Below the pieces are notes generated by a model. The model made no database searches, had not been told where the DNA came from, and saw only the letters and a list, made by a program, of their open reading frames with translations. A DNA stretch of 64,000 nucleotides, taken from assembly GCF_000196615.1 (NCBI RefSeq), contig NC_014306.1, positions 1,488,001-1,552,000 of the forward strand. The letters are read 5' to 3'. The stretch is from Erwinia billingiae Eb661. GTDB lineage: Bacteria; Pseudomonadota; Gammaproteobacteria; Enterobacterales; Enterobacteriaceae. Shown in pieces: positions 19,242 through 29,815 of the stretch (the stretch's first letter is position 1; each line of letters begins with the position of its first letter). The position numbers and the translations under genes are program-made.

Positions 19242-19273
19242 AACGCCCGGCACCTGCCGGGCGTTCGTTTTTT
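19242..19273 (+). terminator. Terminator after acrZ
   Basis: AACGCCCGGC-ACCT-GCCGGGCGTT is followed by CGTTTTTT. It separates acrZ from modABC. Confidence 0.92.
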
Positions 19274-19336
19274 GTTGATCCCCCTTAAGCTTTTCCCCCT
19301 TCCAACCGATAAACTCCATGACAGGGTAGATAAAAT

Positions 19337-19360
19337 CGTTATATTACGAACTACATAACG
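19337..19360. promoter_or_regulatory. ModE operator of modABC
   Basis: CGTTATAT-N8-ACATAACG matches the ModE box at the same place in E. coli modA. It lies 19 bases before the modA start, where bound ModE would block the promoter. Confidence 0.88.
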
Positions 19361-19378
19361 AACCCTCTGGAGATCACC

Positions 19379-20152
19379 ATGTCTGTAAAATTACGCCATT
19401 TCTTCGTTGGTGCCGTGCTCAGCGCCAGCTTTGCCGGCCACGCGGTTGCCGCCGATAAGATCACCGTGTTTGCCGCGGCCTCGTTGACCAATGCACTGCA
19501 GGAAATTGGCGACAGCTATCAGAAAGGCAAAAACGTGCAGGTGGTTTCTTCCTTCGCCTCGTCGTCCACGCTGGCGCGGCAGATTGAGCAGGGCGCGCCT
19601 GCGGATCTGTTTATCTCTGCCGATCAGCAGTGGATGGACTACGCGGTGCAGAAGAAAACCATCGATGACGCCAGCCGTTTTACGCTGCTGGGTAACGAGC
19701 TGGTGCTGGTGGCGCCCGCCGAGACTCACCCTGAGCAAGTGACGATTTCCAAAAATACCGACTGGAAAAGCCTGTTAAAAGGACAGCGTTTGTCAGTGGG
19801 CGATCCCGATCATGTCCCGGCCGGTATCTATGCCAAAGAAGCGTTGCAGCATTTAGGTGCCTGGGATGTCTTGTCGGGTCAGCTGGCACCGGGCAACAGC
19901 GTACGCGTCGCGCTGGCACTGGTTGAGCGCAACGAAGCGCCTTACGGCATCGTCTATGGCTCTGATGCGGTTGCCAGTAAAAAAGTGAAGGTGGTTGGCA
20001 TCTTCCCGGAAGACAGCCACAAACCGGTCGAATACCCGATGGCTATGGTGAAAGATCATAACTCTGCCGCCGTAACCGCTTTCTACAATTATTTGAAAGG
20101 GCCTGACGCTGCGGCCGTGTTCAAACGTTACGGATTTACGCCTGAAAAATGA
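19379..20152 (+). CDS. modA: Molybdate-binding periplasmic protein ModA
   Basis: The 257-residue protein begins with a signal peptide (FFVGAVLSASFAGHAVAAD, cleaved near residue 25). The mature part is a class-D substrate-binding protein with the oxyanion-binding motifs AAASLTNAL and SFASSSTLARQIEQGAPADLFISAD is its second conserved block, starting near residue 58. It delivers molybdate or tungstate to ModBC. It is the first gene of modABC and overlaps modB by 4 bases. Confidence 0.97.
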   Translation: MSVKLRHFFVGAVLSASFAGHAVAADKITVFAAASLTNALQEIGDSYQKGKNVQVVSSFASSSTLARQIEQGAPADLFISADQQWMDYAVQKKTIDDASRFTLLGNELVLVAPAETHPEQVTISKNTDWKSLLKGQRLSVGDPDHVPAGIYAKEALQHLGAWDVLSGQLAPGNSVRVALALVERNEAPYGIVYGSDAVASKKVKVVGIFPEDSHKPVEYPMAMVKDHNSAAVTAFYNYLKGPDAAAVFKRYGFTPEK

Positions 20153-20838
20153 TCCTGAGTGAGCCCGAATGGCAGGCCGTTGCCCTGAGCCTGAAAGTTG
20201 CTTCAGTGGCGGTAATTTTTAGCCTGCCCTTCGGGATCCTGATGGCGTGGGTCCTCGTCCGCTGCCGTTTCCCCGGCAAAACCCTGTTAGACAGTCTGGT
20301 TCATCTGCCGCTGGTGCTGCCGCCGGTGGTGGTGGGCTATTTACTGCTGATCGGTTTTGGCCGTCGCGGATTTATCGGCGAATACCTGTATGACTGGTTT
20401 GGCTTCACCTTCGCCTTCAGCTGGCGCGGCGCGGCGCTGGCCTCGGCGGTGATTGCTTTCCCGCTGATGGTCAGGGCCATCCGCCTGGCGCTTGAAGGCG
20501 TCGACAGCAAGCTGGAGCTGGCCGCCCGCACGCTGGGTGCCGGGCGCTGGCGCGTCTTTTTCACCATCACCTTACCGCTGACCCTGCCGGGCATTATTGC
20601 CGGCACCGTGCTGGCCTTTGCCCGCTCGCTGGGCGAGTTTGGTGCCACCATTACCTTCGTCTCGAATATTCCGGGTGAAACCCGCACGCTTCCCTCCGCG
20701 ATGTACACGCTGATTGAAACACCCGGTGCTGAAAATGCCGCCGCGCGGCTCTGCGTCATTGCGATTTTACTGGCGCTGGCTTCACTGCTGATTTCTGAAT
20801 GGCTGGCACGCTGGGGCCGCAAAAGGTTGGGATTGTAA
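20149..20838 (+). CDS. modB: Molybdate ABC transporter permease ModB
   Basis: The 229-residue inner-membrane permease has five hydrophobic spans and the cytoplasmic EAA loop [20 protein letters not shown], which contacts the ATPase. The gene overlaps modA by 4 bases (ATGA) and modC by 1 base (TAATG). It is a typical ModB in length and order. Confidence 0.97.
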   Translation: MILSEPEWQAVALSLKVASVAVIFSLPFGILMAWVLVRCRFPGKTLLDSLVHLPLVLPPVVVGYLLLIGFGRRGFIGEYLYDWFGFTFAFSWRGAALASAVIAFPLMVRAIRLALEGVDSKLELAARTLGAGRWRVFFTITLPLTLPGIIAGTVLAFARSLGEFGATITFVSNIPGETRTLPSAMYTLIETPGAENAAARLCVIAILLALASLLISEWLARWGRKRLGL

Positions 20839-21917
20839 TGCTGGAACTCAATTTCACTCAGCGCTTGGGCGATCATACCCTGACCCTCGATACACAGCTG
20901 CCCGCCAGGGGCATCACCGCGATTTTCGGCGTATCGGGTGCCGGGAAAACCTCCCTGATCAATGCTATCGGTGGCCTGACCACGCCACAGCAGGGCCGCA
21001 TCGTGCTGAATGGCCGGGTGTTAAGCGACGCCGGGAGCAAATTTCATCTGCCGCCAGAAAAACGGCGGATTGGCTACGTGTTTCAGGATGCCCGGCTGTT
21101 CCCGCACTATCGCGTGCGGGGCAACCTCGAGTACGGCATGGCCAAAAGCCTGCGTTCGGAGTTTGATCAGCTGGTCAGGCTGCTGGGTATTGAAGATCTG
21201 CTGACGCGCTTTCCGGCGTCGCTGTCTGGCGGTGAAAAGCAGCGTGTCGCCATCGGCCGGGCATTGCTGACCGCGCCCGAAATTCTGTTGATGGACGAAC
21301 CGCTGGCCTCGCTGGATTTGCCGCGTAAGCGTGAATTGCTGCCTTACCTGCACAAGCTGGCGAAAACGGTGGATATCCCGATCCTGTATGTCAGCCACAG
21401 CCTGGATGAAATCCTGCAGCTGGCCGATAACGTGCTGGTGCTGGATAACGGCCAGGTTAAGGCGATGGGCAGCGTGGAAAAAGTCTGGGCCAGCAGCGCG
21501 ATGCGGCCGTGGTTACCGCGATCCCAACTGAGTAGCGTGCTGCGGGTGCAGGTGCTGGAGCAGCATCCGCACTATGCGATGACCGCATTGTCGCTGGGCG
21601 ATCAGCATATCTGGGTCAGCCGTGTCGATGCCCCGGCGAAGACGCCGCTGCGTTTGCGTATTCAGTCCGCCGACGTGTCATTAAGCCTGCAGCCGCCGGT
21701 CAACAGCAGCATTCGCAACGTGATCCCGGCCCATGTGGCGGAGTTGCTGGAGATTGACGATCAGATTGAAGTGAAGCTGATGGTGGGACAAAGCGAGCTG
21801 TGGGCGCGCATCACGCCCTGGGCTCGCGATGAACTGATGATCAAACCGGGCATGTGGTTATATGCCCAGATTAAAAGCGTGTCGATTATCGCGCCAACTC
21901 ACAACACTTCGCGGTAG
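20838..21917 (+). CDS. modC: Molybdate ABC transporter ATPase ModC
   Basis: The 359-residue protein has Walker [11 protein letters not shown]-loop YVFQDARLF, signature LSGGEKQR, Walker [13 protein letters not shown] and H-loop VSHSLDE. A C-terminal Mop/TOBE domain (about 290-355) responds to molybdate. The start at 20838 ([11 protein letters not shown]) overlaps the modB stop, as in E. coli. The 3' end overlaps the convergent ybhA gene by 19 bases. Confidence 0.97.
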   Translation: MLELNFTQRLGDHTLTLDTQLPARGITAIFGVSGAGKTSLINAIGGLTTPQQGRIVLNGRVLSDAGSKFHLPPEKRRIGYVFQDARLFPHYRVRGNLEYGMAKSLRSEFDQLVRLLGIEDLLTRFPASLSGGEKQRVAIGRALLTAPEILLMDEPLASLDLPRKRELLPYLHKLAKTVDIPILYVSHSLDEILQLADNVLVLDNGQVKAMGSVEKVWASSAMRPWLPRSQLSSVLRVQVLEQHPHYAMTALSLGDQHIWVSRVDAPAKTPLRLRIQSADVSLSLQPPVNSSIRNVIPAHVAELLEIDDQIEVKLMVGQSELWARITPWARDELMIKPGMWLYAQIKSVSIIAPTHNTSR

Positions 21918-22717
21918 ATGGTTTCCGCAATGCCTGGCTCAAGGTTGGTGCCGATTACCCGGCCGGCACGGGCTTTAATCGCCTCGTCGGCATTGCCCAT
22001 CGCCACACCCAGCCCCACCGTTTCCAGCATGCTCAGGTCATTGTAGTTATCGCCAAAGGCCAGCACGTCACTCATCTGGTACCCCTCGGATTCCACCCAC
22101 TGTGCCAGACGCTTGCCTTTGCTGTTGCCGGCTTTGGCGATGTCCACCTGATCGTGCCATGACCACTCGCAGGCCAGCCCCATCTCTTTTTCGACCCGCT
22201 CGGCGAAGTGCTGTAATGCGACGGTGTCAGGATGGGAAAGGGCGAACTTCCAGATTGAGCCCGCGTCTTTGGCTGCCTGCGCCAGGCTGTCGACCTTGTT
22301 GAACACCGGACGCTGATGTTCTGGCAGGGACAATCCCCAGTCGATGGTGCGCGTCACGTGGCCAGTTTCTGTCTGATAGAGCATGGCATCGTCGACGTAC
22401 AGCAGACCGTGGATCCCGGCTTCGTCGAGCATCTCAATCACCCGTAACGCCTGCTCTTTCGGCAGCGGATCGGCTTGCAGGACCTTTTTTGCATGATAAT
22501 CATACAAATAGGTGCCATTACAGCAGATTGCAGGTGTATCTAATGCCAGTGCCTGATAAAAAGGATGGATAGCGACATGATGACGACCGGTGACGATGGC
22601 CACCTTTACCCCAGCCTGTTGTGCTTTTTTCAGGGCTTCGAGCGATTCGGGAAGGATGGTTTTGCGCGGCGTTAACAGGGTGCCGTCCAGGTCCAAAGCA
22701 ATGATGCGATAACTCAT
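21899..22717 (-). CDS. ybhA: HAD-family sugar/pyridoxal phosphatase YbhA
   Basis: The 272-residue Cof-type HAD phosphatase has motif [10 protein letters not shown] (Asp9 and Asp11), motif II IVTGR, and motif [14 protein letters not shown] cap domain occupies about residues 85-190. E. coli YbhA, of the same length and at the same place beside modC, acts on pyridoxal phosphate, fructose 1,6-bisphosphate and related substrates. The gene ends inside modC on the other strand. Confidence 0.93.
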   Translation of the reverse strand: MSYRIIALDLDGTLLTPRKTILPESLEALKKAQQAGVKVAIVTGRHHVAIHPFYQALALDTPAICCNGTYLYDYHAKKVLQADPLPKEQALRVIEMLDEAGIHGLLYVDDAMLYQTETGHVTRTIDWGLSLPEHQRPVFNKVDSLAQAAKDAGSIWKFALSHPDTVALQHFAERVEKEMGLACEWSWHDQVDIAKAGNSKGKRLAQWVESEGYQMSDVLAFGDNYNDLSMLETVGLGVAMGNADEAIKARAGRVIGTNLEPGIAETIYREVL

Positions 22718-22867
22718 AAACAGTTCCGGAAGTGGCTAAACAAGAGCCAGAGAGTGTACACCTTGTGACGGGGTTAACAAAATGACACGCCACAAATCCC
22801 CCCACGCGGGAAGGAAAAACACGCTACGCTTTGCCACAGGTCAGCTTACTCAGAAAAAGGAGAATTC

Positions 22868-23863
22868 ATGAAACAAGTCGTATATACCGCCAGCCCGGAG
22901 AGCCAGCAGATCCATGCCTGGCAGTTAGCCGATGACGGCGCGCTAACCCTGCTGCAGGTGGTTGATGCGCCAGGCCAGGTTCAGCCGATGGTCGTTAGCC
23001 CCGACAAACGTTTTCTCTATGTGGGCGTGCGCCCTGATTTCCGTGTCGTGGCTTATCAGATTGATGCGGAAGGCAAACTGAAGGAAGCCGGGCACGCGTC
23101 ATTGCCAGGCAGCCCAACCCATATTTCTACCGATCGTCAGGGCCGTTTTGTCTTCGTCGGCTCGTATAACGATGCCTGCGTCAGTGTGACGCCGATTGGC
23201 GCCGATGGCCTGCCGGGCGAGCCGGTGCAGGTAATCGACGGCATGGACGGCTGTCACTCCGCCAATATCACGCTTGATAACAAAACCCTGTTCGTGCCGG
23301 CATTAAAACAGGATCGTATCTGTCTGTTTGATTTGCAGGAAAACGGCCAGTTGCAGCCGCATAAGCAGCCGCAGGTGACCACCGTTGAAGGTGCGGGCCC
23401 GCGTCATATGGTGTTCCATCCGAACCAGCAGTACGCCTACTGCATCAACGAGCTGGACAGCACGGTTGACGTCTGGAAATTGAACAATGCGCAGGGTGTG
23501 GTTGAGCGGGTGCAGAGCCTGGATACCATGCCAGCTGGCTTCAGCGAAACCCGCTGGGCAGCCGATATTCACCTGACGCCAGATGGTCGCCATCTGTATA
23601 GCTGCGATCGTACCGCCAGCCTGCTGACCATCTTTAGCGTCAGCGAAGACGGCGCGGTGCTGACCGTTGAAGGGCATCAGCCGACCGAAACGCAGCCACG
23701 CGGCTTCAACATCGATAATACCGGACAGTATCTGGTGGCGGCGGGGCAGAAATCGCACCATATCGAAGTGTATAAAATTGCTGGCGAGCAGGGGTTACTG
23801 CAACCGCTGGCGCGCTACGCGGTCGGTCAGGGCCCAATGTGGGTGGCGATCGCCGCGCTGTAA
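22868..23863 (+). CDS. pgl: 6-phosphogluconolactonase (Pgl, beta-propeller type)
   Basis: Pgl hydrolyses 6-phosphogluconolactone in the oxidative pentose phosphate pathway. The 331-residue protein has seven beta-propeller blades with repeated patterns such as [19 protein letters not shown] and [12 protein letters not shown]. It matches the YbhE-type enzyme of enterics, not the smaller NagB-like lactonase. The AAGGAG ribosome-binding site precedes ATG. A terminator follows directly. Confidence 0.96.
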   Translation: MKQVVYTASPESQQIHAWQLADDGALTLLQVVDAPGQVQPMVVSPDKRFLYVGVRPDFRVVAYQIDAEGKLKEAGHASLPGSPTHISTDRQGRFVFVGSYNDACVSVTPIGADGLPGEPVQVIDGMDGCHSANITLDNKTLFVPALKQDRICLFDLQENGQLQPHKQPQVTTVEGAGPRHMVFHPNQQYAYCINELDSTVDVWKLNNAQGVVERVQSLDTMPAGFSETRWAADIHLTPDGRHLYSCDRTASLLTIFSVSEDGAVLTVEGHQPTETQPRGFNIDNTGQYLVAAGQKSHHIEVYKIAGEQGLLQPLARYAVGQGPMWVAIAAL

Positions 23864-23881
23864 GGCTGGTTCAGACAGCAA

Positions 23882-23910
23882 AAGGGGGCGATTTCTCGCC
23901 CCCTTTTTTT
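23882..23910 (+). terminator. Terminator after pgl
   Basis: AAGGGGGCGA-TTTC-TCGCCCCCTT is followed by a T-run. It may also stop transcripts from the convergent ybhB side. Confidence 0.93.
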
Positions 23911-23936
23911 ATGCGCTGAAAAGCCGCTCTTTCGCG

Positions 23937-24413
23937 TTAGCTGTACATCGCGGTAATTGATGCGCTGCCCAACTGATGGAAATGGACGTTGAAGCCCAGA
24001 TAAGCGCCGCTGGCCTGCTCATCGACCTCCAGTTTTTCCACATCAATGGCGTAAACGGTGAAGATATAGCGGTGGCTTTCGCCCTTCGGCGGTGCCGCGC
24101 CGCCGTAGCCGCTTTTACCAAAGTCGGTGCGTGTCTGAACTGATCCAGAAGGCAGTTCGGCCGCGCCGGAACCTGCACCCTGGGGCAGAGAACGGGTGTC
24201 GGCCGGCAGATTGGCCACGCCCCAGTGCCACCAGCCTGATCCGGTCGGCGCATCAGGATCGTAGCAGGTGACGACAAAGCTTTTGGTGCCCGCCGGCACG
24301 TCATCCCAGGCGAGGTGCGGTGACAAATTGTCCCCTTCATACCCCATGCCGTTAAAGACCTGGCGCTCCGGCAGCTTATCGCCGTCGTTAAAATCCTGGC
24401 TAATCAGTTTCAT
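23937..24413 (-). CDS. ybhB: YbhB, PEBP/RKIP-like protein
   Basis: The 158-residue phosphatidylethanolamine-binding-protein fold has the family motifs DPDAPTGSGWWHWGVANLP and GYGGAAPPKGESHRYIFTVYAID (beginning near residues 53 and 104). The biochemical role in bacteria is unknown. E. coli has ybhB between pgl and bioA. Here it follows a DJ-1-like gene by 14 bases, so it is the last gene of a three-gene operon. Confidence 0.93.
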   Translation of the reverse strand: MKLISQDFNDGDKLPERQVFNGMGYEGDNLSPHLAWDDVPAGTKSFVVTCYDPDAPTGSGWWHWGVANLPADTRSLPQGAGSGAAELPSGSVQTRTDFGKSGYGGAAPPKGESHRYIFTVYAIDVEKLEVDEQASGAYLGFNVHFHQLGSASITAMYS

Positions 24414-24427
24414 TCCCTCTCCTGCGG

Positions 24428-25108
24428 TTAACGATGAAGTAATTTAAGCAGCTCTTCGGCTGCTGCTGCGGAGGATGCCGGGTTCTGCCCGGTGACCAGA
24501 TGGCCATCGGTCAGTGTATAAACGCCCCAGTTATCGGTTTTTTCATACTCTGCGCCCAATGACTTAAGCACATCCTCAACCAGGAAAGGTACCACATCTG
24601 TCAGCCCCACGGCTTCCTCTTCCGTGTTGCTGAAACCGGTGACCCGCTTACCGGCAACCAGCGGCGTGCCGTCCGGTTTTTTCACATGGCGCAGTACGCC
24701 AGGCGCGTGGCAGACCGCACCGACCGGCTTGCCGTTGGCAAAGAAGTTTTCGATCAGATCGATGCTGACCCGATCTTCGGCCAGGTCCCACAGCGGACCG
24801 TGACCGCCGGGATAAAACACCGCATCGAACTGGGTGCTGTCGATGGTTTCCAGTTTCTGCGTATGCGCCAGCGCCTGCTGGGCCGGGAGATCGCCACGGA
24901 AGCGATCGGTGTCGGTGGTCTGCGCATCGGGTTCATCGCTGACCGGATCCAGCGGAGGTTGCCCGCCGGCCGGTGAAGCCAGCACCACGTTTACCCCGGC
25001 ATCGCGGAACACGTAATAGGATGCGGCGAACTCTTCGAGCCAGAAACCGGTTTTCTTCCCCGTTTCACCCAGCCGATCGTGTGAGGTAAGCACCATTAAG
25101 AGTTTCAT
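24428..25108 (-). CDS. DJ-1/PfpI (Hsp31-like) class I glutamine amidotransferase-like protein
   Basis: The 226-residue protein has the nucleophile elbow AVCHAPG with Cys, then His, and an N-terminal glutamate in GFWLEEF. That triad layout belongs to the Hsp31/glyoxalase III group. FYPGGHGPLWDL is the preceding conserved loop. Members act on methylglyoxal or as chaperones under stress; the exact activity here is not shown. Its start overlaps the upstream oxidoreductase stop (ATGA), so the two are co-translated, which suits reactive-carbonyl detoxification. E. coli lacks this gene at this locus. Confidence 0.88.
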   Translation of the reverse strand: MKLLMVLTSHDRLGETGKKTGFWLEEFAASYYVFRDAGVNVVLASPAGGQPPLDPVSDEPDAQTTDTDRFRGDLPAQQALAHTQKLETIDSTQFDAVFYPGGHGPLWDLAEDRVSIDLIENFFANGKPVGAVCHAPGVLRHVKKPDGTPLVAGKRVTGFSNTEEEAVGLTDVVPFLVEDVLKSLGAEYEKTDNWGVYTLTDGHLVTGQNPASSAAAAEELLKLLHR

Positions 25109-26163
25109 TTCACTGCTCCTGAAGGTTTGTCGCCCGCCACCCGGATCAGCACTTTGCCGAAGTTGTTACCTTCAAGCATGCCGATAAAGGTTTCTGGCGC
25201 GTTATCCAGCCCGTCAACGCAGTCTTCCCGGAAGACGAAGCGTTCCTGCTCCACCCACTGGCTCATCTGGCTGAAGAATTCACCGAAACGGTGACCATAA
25301 TCCTGGGTGATGATAAAGCCCTCGACCCGCAGACGTTTACGCAGGATCGCGCTCTGGAACTGCGGCAGAAGATCCGGGCCTTTGGCGGCTTCGGTACTGT
25401 TGTAGTCGGCAATCAGACCACAGACGGGAATGCGACCTTTGGTATTCATCAGCGGCAGAACCGCGTTAAAGACCTTGCCGCCCACGCTTTCGAAATAGAC
25501 GTCAATACCGTCGCGGCAGTAGCGTTTCAGCGCTTCCGCCAGATCGGCTGCGCGGTGATCGAGGCAGCGGTCAAAGCCCAGAACCTCTTCGGCGTAACGG
25601 CATTTCTCTTCGCCGCCGGCAATGCCGACCACGTAGCAGCCTTTCAGCTTGGCAATCTGACCGACCATCGAGCCCACCGCACCGGTCGCGGCTGCGACCA
25701 CCACGGTTTCGCCCGGTTGCGGGTTACCGATATCCAGCAAGCCCATATAGGCGGTGAAGCCGGTCATCCCCAGCAGGCCTAACGCCCAGGAAGGGTGCTT
25801 CAGGACCGGACCGGAAAGCTTGAACAGATCCTTACCGTTCGAGACGGCGAAATCCTGCCAGCCGCTCTGGCTGACCACCCAGTCGCCCGGGGCATAATTT
25901 TCATTATTGGACTGTTCGACGATGGCGACGGTGCCGGCGCCCATCACTTCATTGATGCCAATCGGCGGAACGTAGGAAGGCGCGTCGCTCATCCGGCCAC
26001 GCATATAGGGATCTAACGACAGCCAGACGGTACGAAGTAACACTTCTCCCTGGCCTGGGGTAGGAACGTGCTGCGATTCAAGACGGAAATTGGCTTCCGT
26101 TGGCGCACCGTGCGGGCGGGAAGCCAGCACGATACGGCGGTTAGTCTGTTTATCTTGTGGCAT
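25105..26163 (-). CDS. NADPH-dependent medium-chain oxidoreductase (CurA/leukotriene B4 dehydrogenase family)
   Basis: The 352-residue protein lacks the zinc cysteines of alcohol dehydrogenases. It has the reductase motifs YMRGRM (substrate side) and AATGAVGSMVGQIAKLKG (nucleotide binding), then FESVGG. The family (E. coli CurA/YncB, plant double-bond reductases) reduces activated carbon-carbon double bonds in enones. It is the first gene of the oxidoreductase/DJ-1/ybhB operon, 87 bases after the bioA stop on the same strand, so read-through from bioA is possible. Confidence 0.9.
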   Translation of the reverse strand: MPQDKQTNRRIVLASRPHGAPTEANFRLESQHVPTPGQGEVLLRTVWLSLDPYMRGRMSDAPSYVPPIGINEVMGAGTVAIVEQSNNENYAPGDWVVSQSGWQDFAVSNGKDLFKLSGPVLKHPSWALGLLGMTGFTAYMGLLDIGNPQPGETVVVAAATGAVGSMVGQIAKLKGCYVVGIAGGEEKCRYAEEVLGFDRCLDHRAADLAEALKRYCRDGIDVYFESVGGKVFNAVLPLMNTKGRIPVCGLIADYNSTEAAKGPDLLPQFQSAILRKRLRVEGFIITQDYGHRFGEFFSQMSQWVEQERFVFREDCVDGLDNAPETFIGMLEGNNFGKVLIRVAGDKPSGAVK

Positions 26164-26250
26164 AAATTTGCTCCTTTACGGGATGTTGCCCCGTAAAAGC
26201 GTAGTGCATCAGCGGCCTCGCTGCTTTGCTGTGACGCGCATAAGTCAGCG

Positions 26251-27543
26251 TCAGGCGCTGAGAAACAGCTCGGGACGCACCAGCGCGGCGGCAATTGCCC
26301 CGGTGAGCTGGGCTAAGGCGTCGGCTTGAATAATGTACGGCGGCATCAGGTAAATCAGTTTGCCAAACGGCCGGATCCATACGCCGCGCTCAACAAAGAA
26401 CGCCTGCAACGCGGCCATATTCACCGGCCGGTGGGTTTCGATCACCCCAATGGTCCCCAGCACGCGGGCGTGGGCCACTTCAGGCATTTCCTGCAGCGGC
26501 AGCAGGGCGGCTTTCAGCTGCGCTTCGATGGTCGCGACCTGCTGTTGCCAGTGACCTTCCTGCAACATCGCCAGGCTTTCAGTGGCGACCGCGCAGGCCA
26601 GCGGATTACCCATAAAGGTCGGGCCGTGCATAAAGCAGCCGGCCTCACCGTTGCTGATGGTGTTGGCAACCTCGCGGGTGGTCAGGGTAGCGGACAGGGT
26701 CATGGTGCCGCCGGTCAGCGCTTTGCCAACGCACAGTATGTCCGGGGAAATCCCGGCATGTTCGCAGGCGAACAGCTTGCCGGTGCGGCCAAATCCGGTG
26801 GCAATCTCATCGGCGATCAGCAGCACGTTATGGCGATCGCACAGCTCGCGGACCTTTTCCAGATAACGCGGATGATAGAAGCGCATGCCGCCCGCGCCCT
26901 GAACAATCGGCTCAAGGATCACTGCCGCCAGCTCACCGGCATGCAGGCGGATCAGTCGCTCGAAGTCGTCAACATCACGCGCCTGCCATTCATCGTCAAA
27001 GCCACAGGCGGGTGCGGCAGCAAACAGGTGCGAAGGCAAATAGCCCTGATACAGGCTGTGCATTGAATTCTGCGGATCGCACACCGACATCGCGGCGAAG
27101 GTATCGCCGTGGTAGCCGTTTCGCAGCGTCAGGAAGCGCTGACGGCGCTCGCCACGGGCCTGCCAGTATTGCAGCGCCATCTTCATCGACACTTCAACCG
27201 CCACCGATCCCGAATCGGCCAGGAACACGCACTCCAGCCCTTGCGGCGTCATCTCAACCAGCTTGCGGCACAGCGCCACGGCGGAAGGATGGGTAATGCC
27301 GCCAAACATCACGTGTGACATCTGTTCAATTTGCGCGGTCATCGCCCGGTTCAGGCGCGGATGGTTGTAGCCATGGATCGCTGCCCACCATGAAGACATG
27401 CCATCAACCAGCTCACGACCGTCGGCCAGTTTCAGGGACGTCTCCTGCGCGGCGACCACCGGATAGACCGGCAGCGGTTGGCTCATGGAGGTGTAAGGGT
27501 GCCAGATATGGTCACGATCAAAAGCGAGGTCAGCAGGCGTCAT
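26251..27543 (-). CDS. bioA: Adenosylmethionine--8-amino-7-oxononanoate aminotransferase BioA
   Basis: BioA converts KAPA to DAPA with S-adenosylmethionine as amino donor. The 430-residue fold-type I PLP enzyme has the cofactor lysine in [10 protein letters not shown], the aspartate in [14 protein letters not shown], and the N-terminal [11 protein letters not shown] loop. It is divergent from bioBFCD across the BirA operator, the standard enteric layout. Confidence 0.98.
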   Translation of the reverse strand: MTPADLAFDRDHIWHPYTSMSQPLPVYPVVAAQETSLKLADGRELVDGMSSWWAAIHGYNHPRLNRAMTAQIEQMSHVMFGGITHPSAVALCRKLVEMTPQGLECVFLADSGSVAVEVSMKMALQYWQARGERRQRFLTLRNGYHGDTFAAMSVCDPQNSMHSLYQGYLPSHLFAAAPACGFDDEWQARDVDDFERLIRLHAGELAAVILEPIVQGAGGMRFYHPRYLEKVRELCDRHNVLLIADEIATGFGRTGKLFACEHAGISPDILCVGKALTGGTMTLSATLTTREVANTISNGEAGCFMHGPTFMGNPLACAVATESLAMLQEGHWQQQVATIEAQLKAALLPLQEMPEVAHARVLGTIGVIETHRPVNMAALQAFFVERGVWIRPFGKLIYLMPPYIIQADALAQLTGAIAAALVRPELFLSA

Positions 27544-27549
27544 AAATTA

Positions 27550-27584
27550 CTTGTAAACCAAATTCAAAAAAATTAGTTTACAAG
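27550..27584. promoter_or_regulatory. BirA operator and divergent bio promoters
   Basis: CTTGTAAACC (27550-27559) and GTTTACAAG (27576-27584) are the two halves, separated by an AT-rich spacer of 16 bases. They match the E. coli bio operator. Biotinyl-AMP-bound BirA dimer represses both bioA and bioBFCD here. Confidence 0.93.
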
Positions 27585-27631
27585 TATAACCACGCAAAGA
27601 TGATTAACGACAGATTTTTTTGGAGCACGCA

Positions 27632-28663
27632 ATGGCAACTCGTTGGACGATCCCACAGGCTCAGGCCCTGTTTGATAAACCCTTTCTGGAACTGATGTTT
27701 GAAGCTCAGCAGGTGCACCGCCAGCACTTCGATCCCCGCCAGGTGCAGGTCAGCACCTTGCTGTCGATCAAAACGGGCGCCTGCCCGGAAGACTGTAAAT
27801 ACTGTCCGCAAAGCTCACGCTATAAAACCGGCCTCGCCACCGAGCGGCTGATGGAAGTGGAAGACGTGCTGACCTCGGCCCGCAAAGCAAAAGCGGCCGG
27901 TTCGGATCGCTTCTGTATGGGCGCAGCCTGGAAAAACCCGCACGAACGTGACATGCCTTACCTTGAGCAGATGGTGAAAGGCGTTCGTGAAATGGGGCTG
28001 GAAACCTGTATGACGCTGGGCACGCTGAGCGAAGAACAGGCGCAGCGTCTGGCGCACGCCGGACTGGATTACTACAACCACAACCTCGATACCTCGCCGG
28101 AATTCTACGGCAGCATCATCACCACCCGAAGCTATCAGGAACGCCTGGATACGCTGGGCAAAGTGCGTGATGCCGGGATCAAAGTCTGTTCAGGCGGCAT
28201 CCTCGGCCTTGGCGAAACCGTTAACGATCGCGCGGGCCTGCTGGTGCAGCTGGCGAATCTGCCGACGCCGCCGGAAAGCGTGCCGATCAATATGCTGGTA
28301 AAAGTCAAAGGCACGCCGCTGGCCGATAACGACGATGTCGATCCGTTTGATTTTATCCGCGCCATCGCGGTTGCCCGCATCATGATGCCCACCTCGCACG
28401 TGCGCCTGTCTGCCGGACGTGAGCAGATGAGCGAGCAAACGCAGGCCATGTGCTTTATGGCCGGGGCAAACTCCATCTTCTACGGCTGCAAACTGCTGAC
28501 CACGCCGAACCCGGAAGAAGACAAAGACCTGCAACTGTTCCACAAGCTGGGCCTGAATCCGCGCCACACCACCACCGAAGCGGGTGACAACGAGCAGCAG
28601 CAGGCGTTGGCAGGACAGCTGATGACCGCTGATACCGACCAGTTTTACAACGCGGCGGTGTAA
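27632..28663 (+). CDS. bioB: Biotin synthase BioB
   Basis: BioB inserts sulfur into dethiobiotin by radical SAM chemistry. The 343-residue protein has the [4Fe-4S] motif CPEDCKYC and the cysteines and arginine of the [2Fe-2S] site ([21 protein letters not shown], and Arg in VRLSAGR). The start [11 protein letters not shown] at 27632 has a TGGAG site 6 bases before it; an upstream in-frame TTG would overlap that site. It is the first gene of bioBFCD. Confidence 0.98.
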   Translation: MATRWTIPQAQALFDKPFLELMFEAQQVHRQHFDPRQVQVSTLLSIKTGACPEDCKYCPQSSRYKTGLATERLMEVEDVLTSARKAKAAGSDRFCMGAAWKNPHERDMPYLEQMVKGVREMGLETCMTLGTLSEEQAQRLAHAGLDYYNHNLDTSPEFYGSIITTRSYQERLDTLGKVRDAGIKVCSGGILGLGETVNDRAGLLVQLANLPTPPESVPINMLVKVKGTPLADNDDVDPFDFIRAIAVARIMMPTSHVRLSAGREQMSEQTQAMCFMAGANSIFYGCKLLTTPNPEEDKDLQLFHKLGLNPRHTTTEAGDNEQQQALAGQLMTADTDQFYNAAV

Positions 28664-29815
28664 GTGAGCTGGCAGCATCGAATTTCCCTGGCGCTGACCG
28701 GGCGCCAGCAAAAAGGGCAGATGCGCACCCGTCGGGTTAACCAGCACAGCGATGCGCGGACCTTGCAGATTGACGGCACGTGCTATCTGAACTTTGCCGC
28801 CAATGACTATCTTGGGTTGAGCCATGACCCGAGGCTGGTTCAGGCCTGGCAACAGGGTGCGGAACGTTATGGCGTCGGGGCCGGCGGATCGGCGCACGTC
28901 ACCGGTTATCATGCGCCACAGGCGGAATTTGAGCAGCAGCTTGCCGACTGGCTGGGTTATCCACGCGCCCTGGTATTTATTTCCGGCTTTGCCGCCAATC
29001 AGGCGGTGATTGCGGCGATGCTGGCGAAAAATGACCGCATCTTCGCCGATAAGCTGGCGCACGCCTCGTTGCTCGAAGCGGCGGCTCACAGTCCCGCTAC
29101 CCTGCGTCGCTTCGCACACAATCAACCGGCTGCGCTTGAAAAACTGCTGCAACATCCGGCCGGGGGCGAGACGCTGGTGGTCACCGAAGGCGTTTTCAGC
29201 ATGGATGGCGACAGCGCGCCGCTGGCGGAGCTTCACCGCTTATCTCAGCGTCAGGGAAGCTGGCTGATGGTGGACGATGCGCATGGCATTGGCGCCACCG
29301 GCGAGCAGGGACGCGGCAGCTGCTGGCAGCAGCAGGTTAAACCGGAACTGCTGGTGGTCACCTTTGGTAAAGCCTTTGGCCTGAGCGGGGCGGCGGTGTT
29401 GTGTGATGATGACACCGCTGATTATCTGCTGCAGTTTGCCCGCCACCTGATCTACAGCACGGCGATGCCACCGGCGCAGGCCTGGGCATTGCAGACCGCG
29501 CTGGCCTGCATTCAGCAGGGTGACGAACTGCGTCAGCGGCTGCAGCAAAATATTGCGCTGTTCCGTCAGGGCGCGCAGGCGCTGGGGCTGGCTTTACTGC
29601 CGTCGGCCACGGCGATCCAGCCGTTGATCGTCGGCGAAGAGCAGCAGGCGCTGGCCCTGGCCGACAGGCTGCAACAGCAGGGATGCTGGGTGACGGCTAT
29701 CCGCCCACCGACGGTTCCGCCCGGCACCGCCCGTTTACGGATCACCTTAAGTGCGGCGCATCGGCCGGAAGATATTCATCGCCTGCTGGAGGGACTGCAA
29801 CATGCAAACCGTTAA
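28664..29815 (+). CDS. bioF: 8-amino-7-oxononanoate synthase BioF
   Basis: BioF condenses pimeloyl-ACP with alanine to KAPA. The 383-residue PLP enzyme has the lysine in [11 protein letters not shown] and the glycine-rich [14 protein letters not shown]. It starts with GTG directly after the bioB TAA, with no spacer, so it depends on coupled translation. It overlaps bioC by 14 bases. Confidence 0.97.
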   Translation: MSWQHRISLALTGRQQKGQMRTRRVNQHSDARTLQIDGTCYLNFAANDYLGLSHDPRLVQAWQQGAERYGVGAGGSAHVTGYHAPQAEFEQQLADWLGYPRALVFISGFAANQAVIAAMLAKNDRIFADKLAHASLLEAAAHSPATLRRFAHNQPAALEKLLQHPAGGETLVVTEGVFSMDGDSAPLAELHRLSQRQGSWLMVDDAHGIGATGEQGRGSCWQQQVKPELLVVTFGKAFGLSGAAVLCDDDTADYLLQFARHLIYSTAMPPAQAWALQTALACIQQGDELRQRLQQNIALFRQGAQALGLALLPSATAIQPLIVGEEQQALALADRLQQQGCWVTAIRPPTVPPGTARLRITLSAAHRPEDIHRLLEGLQHANR

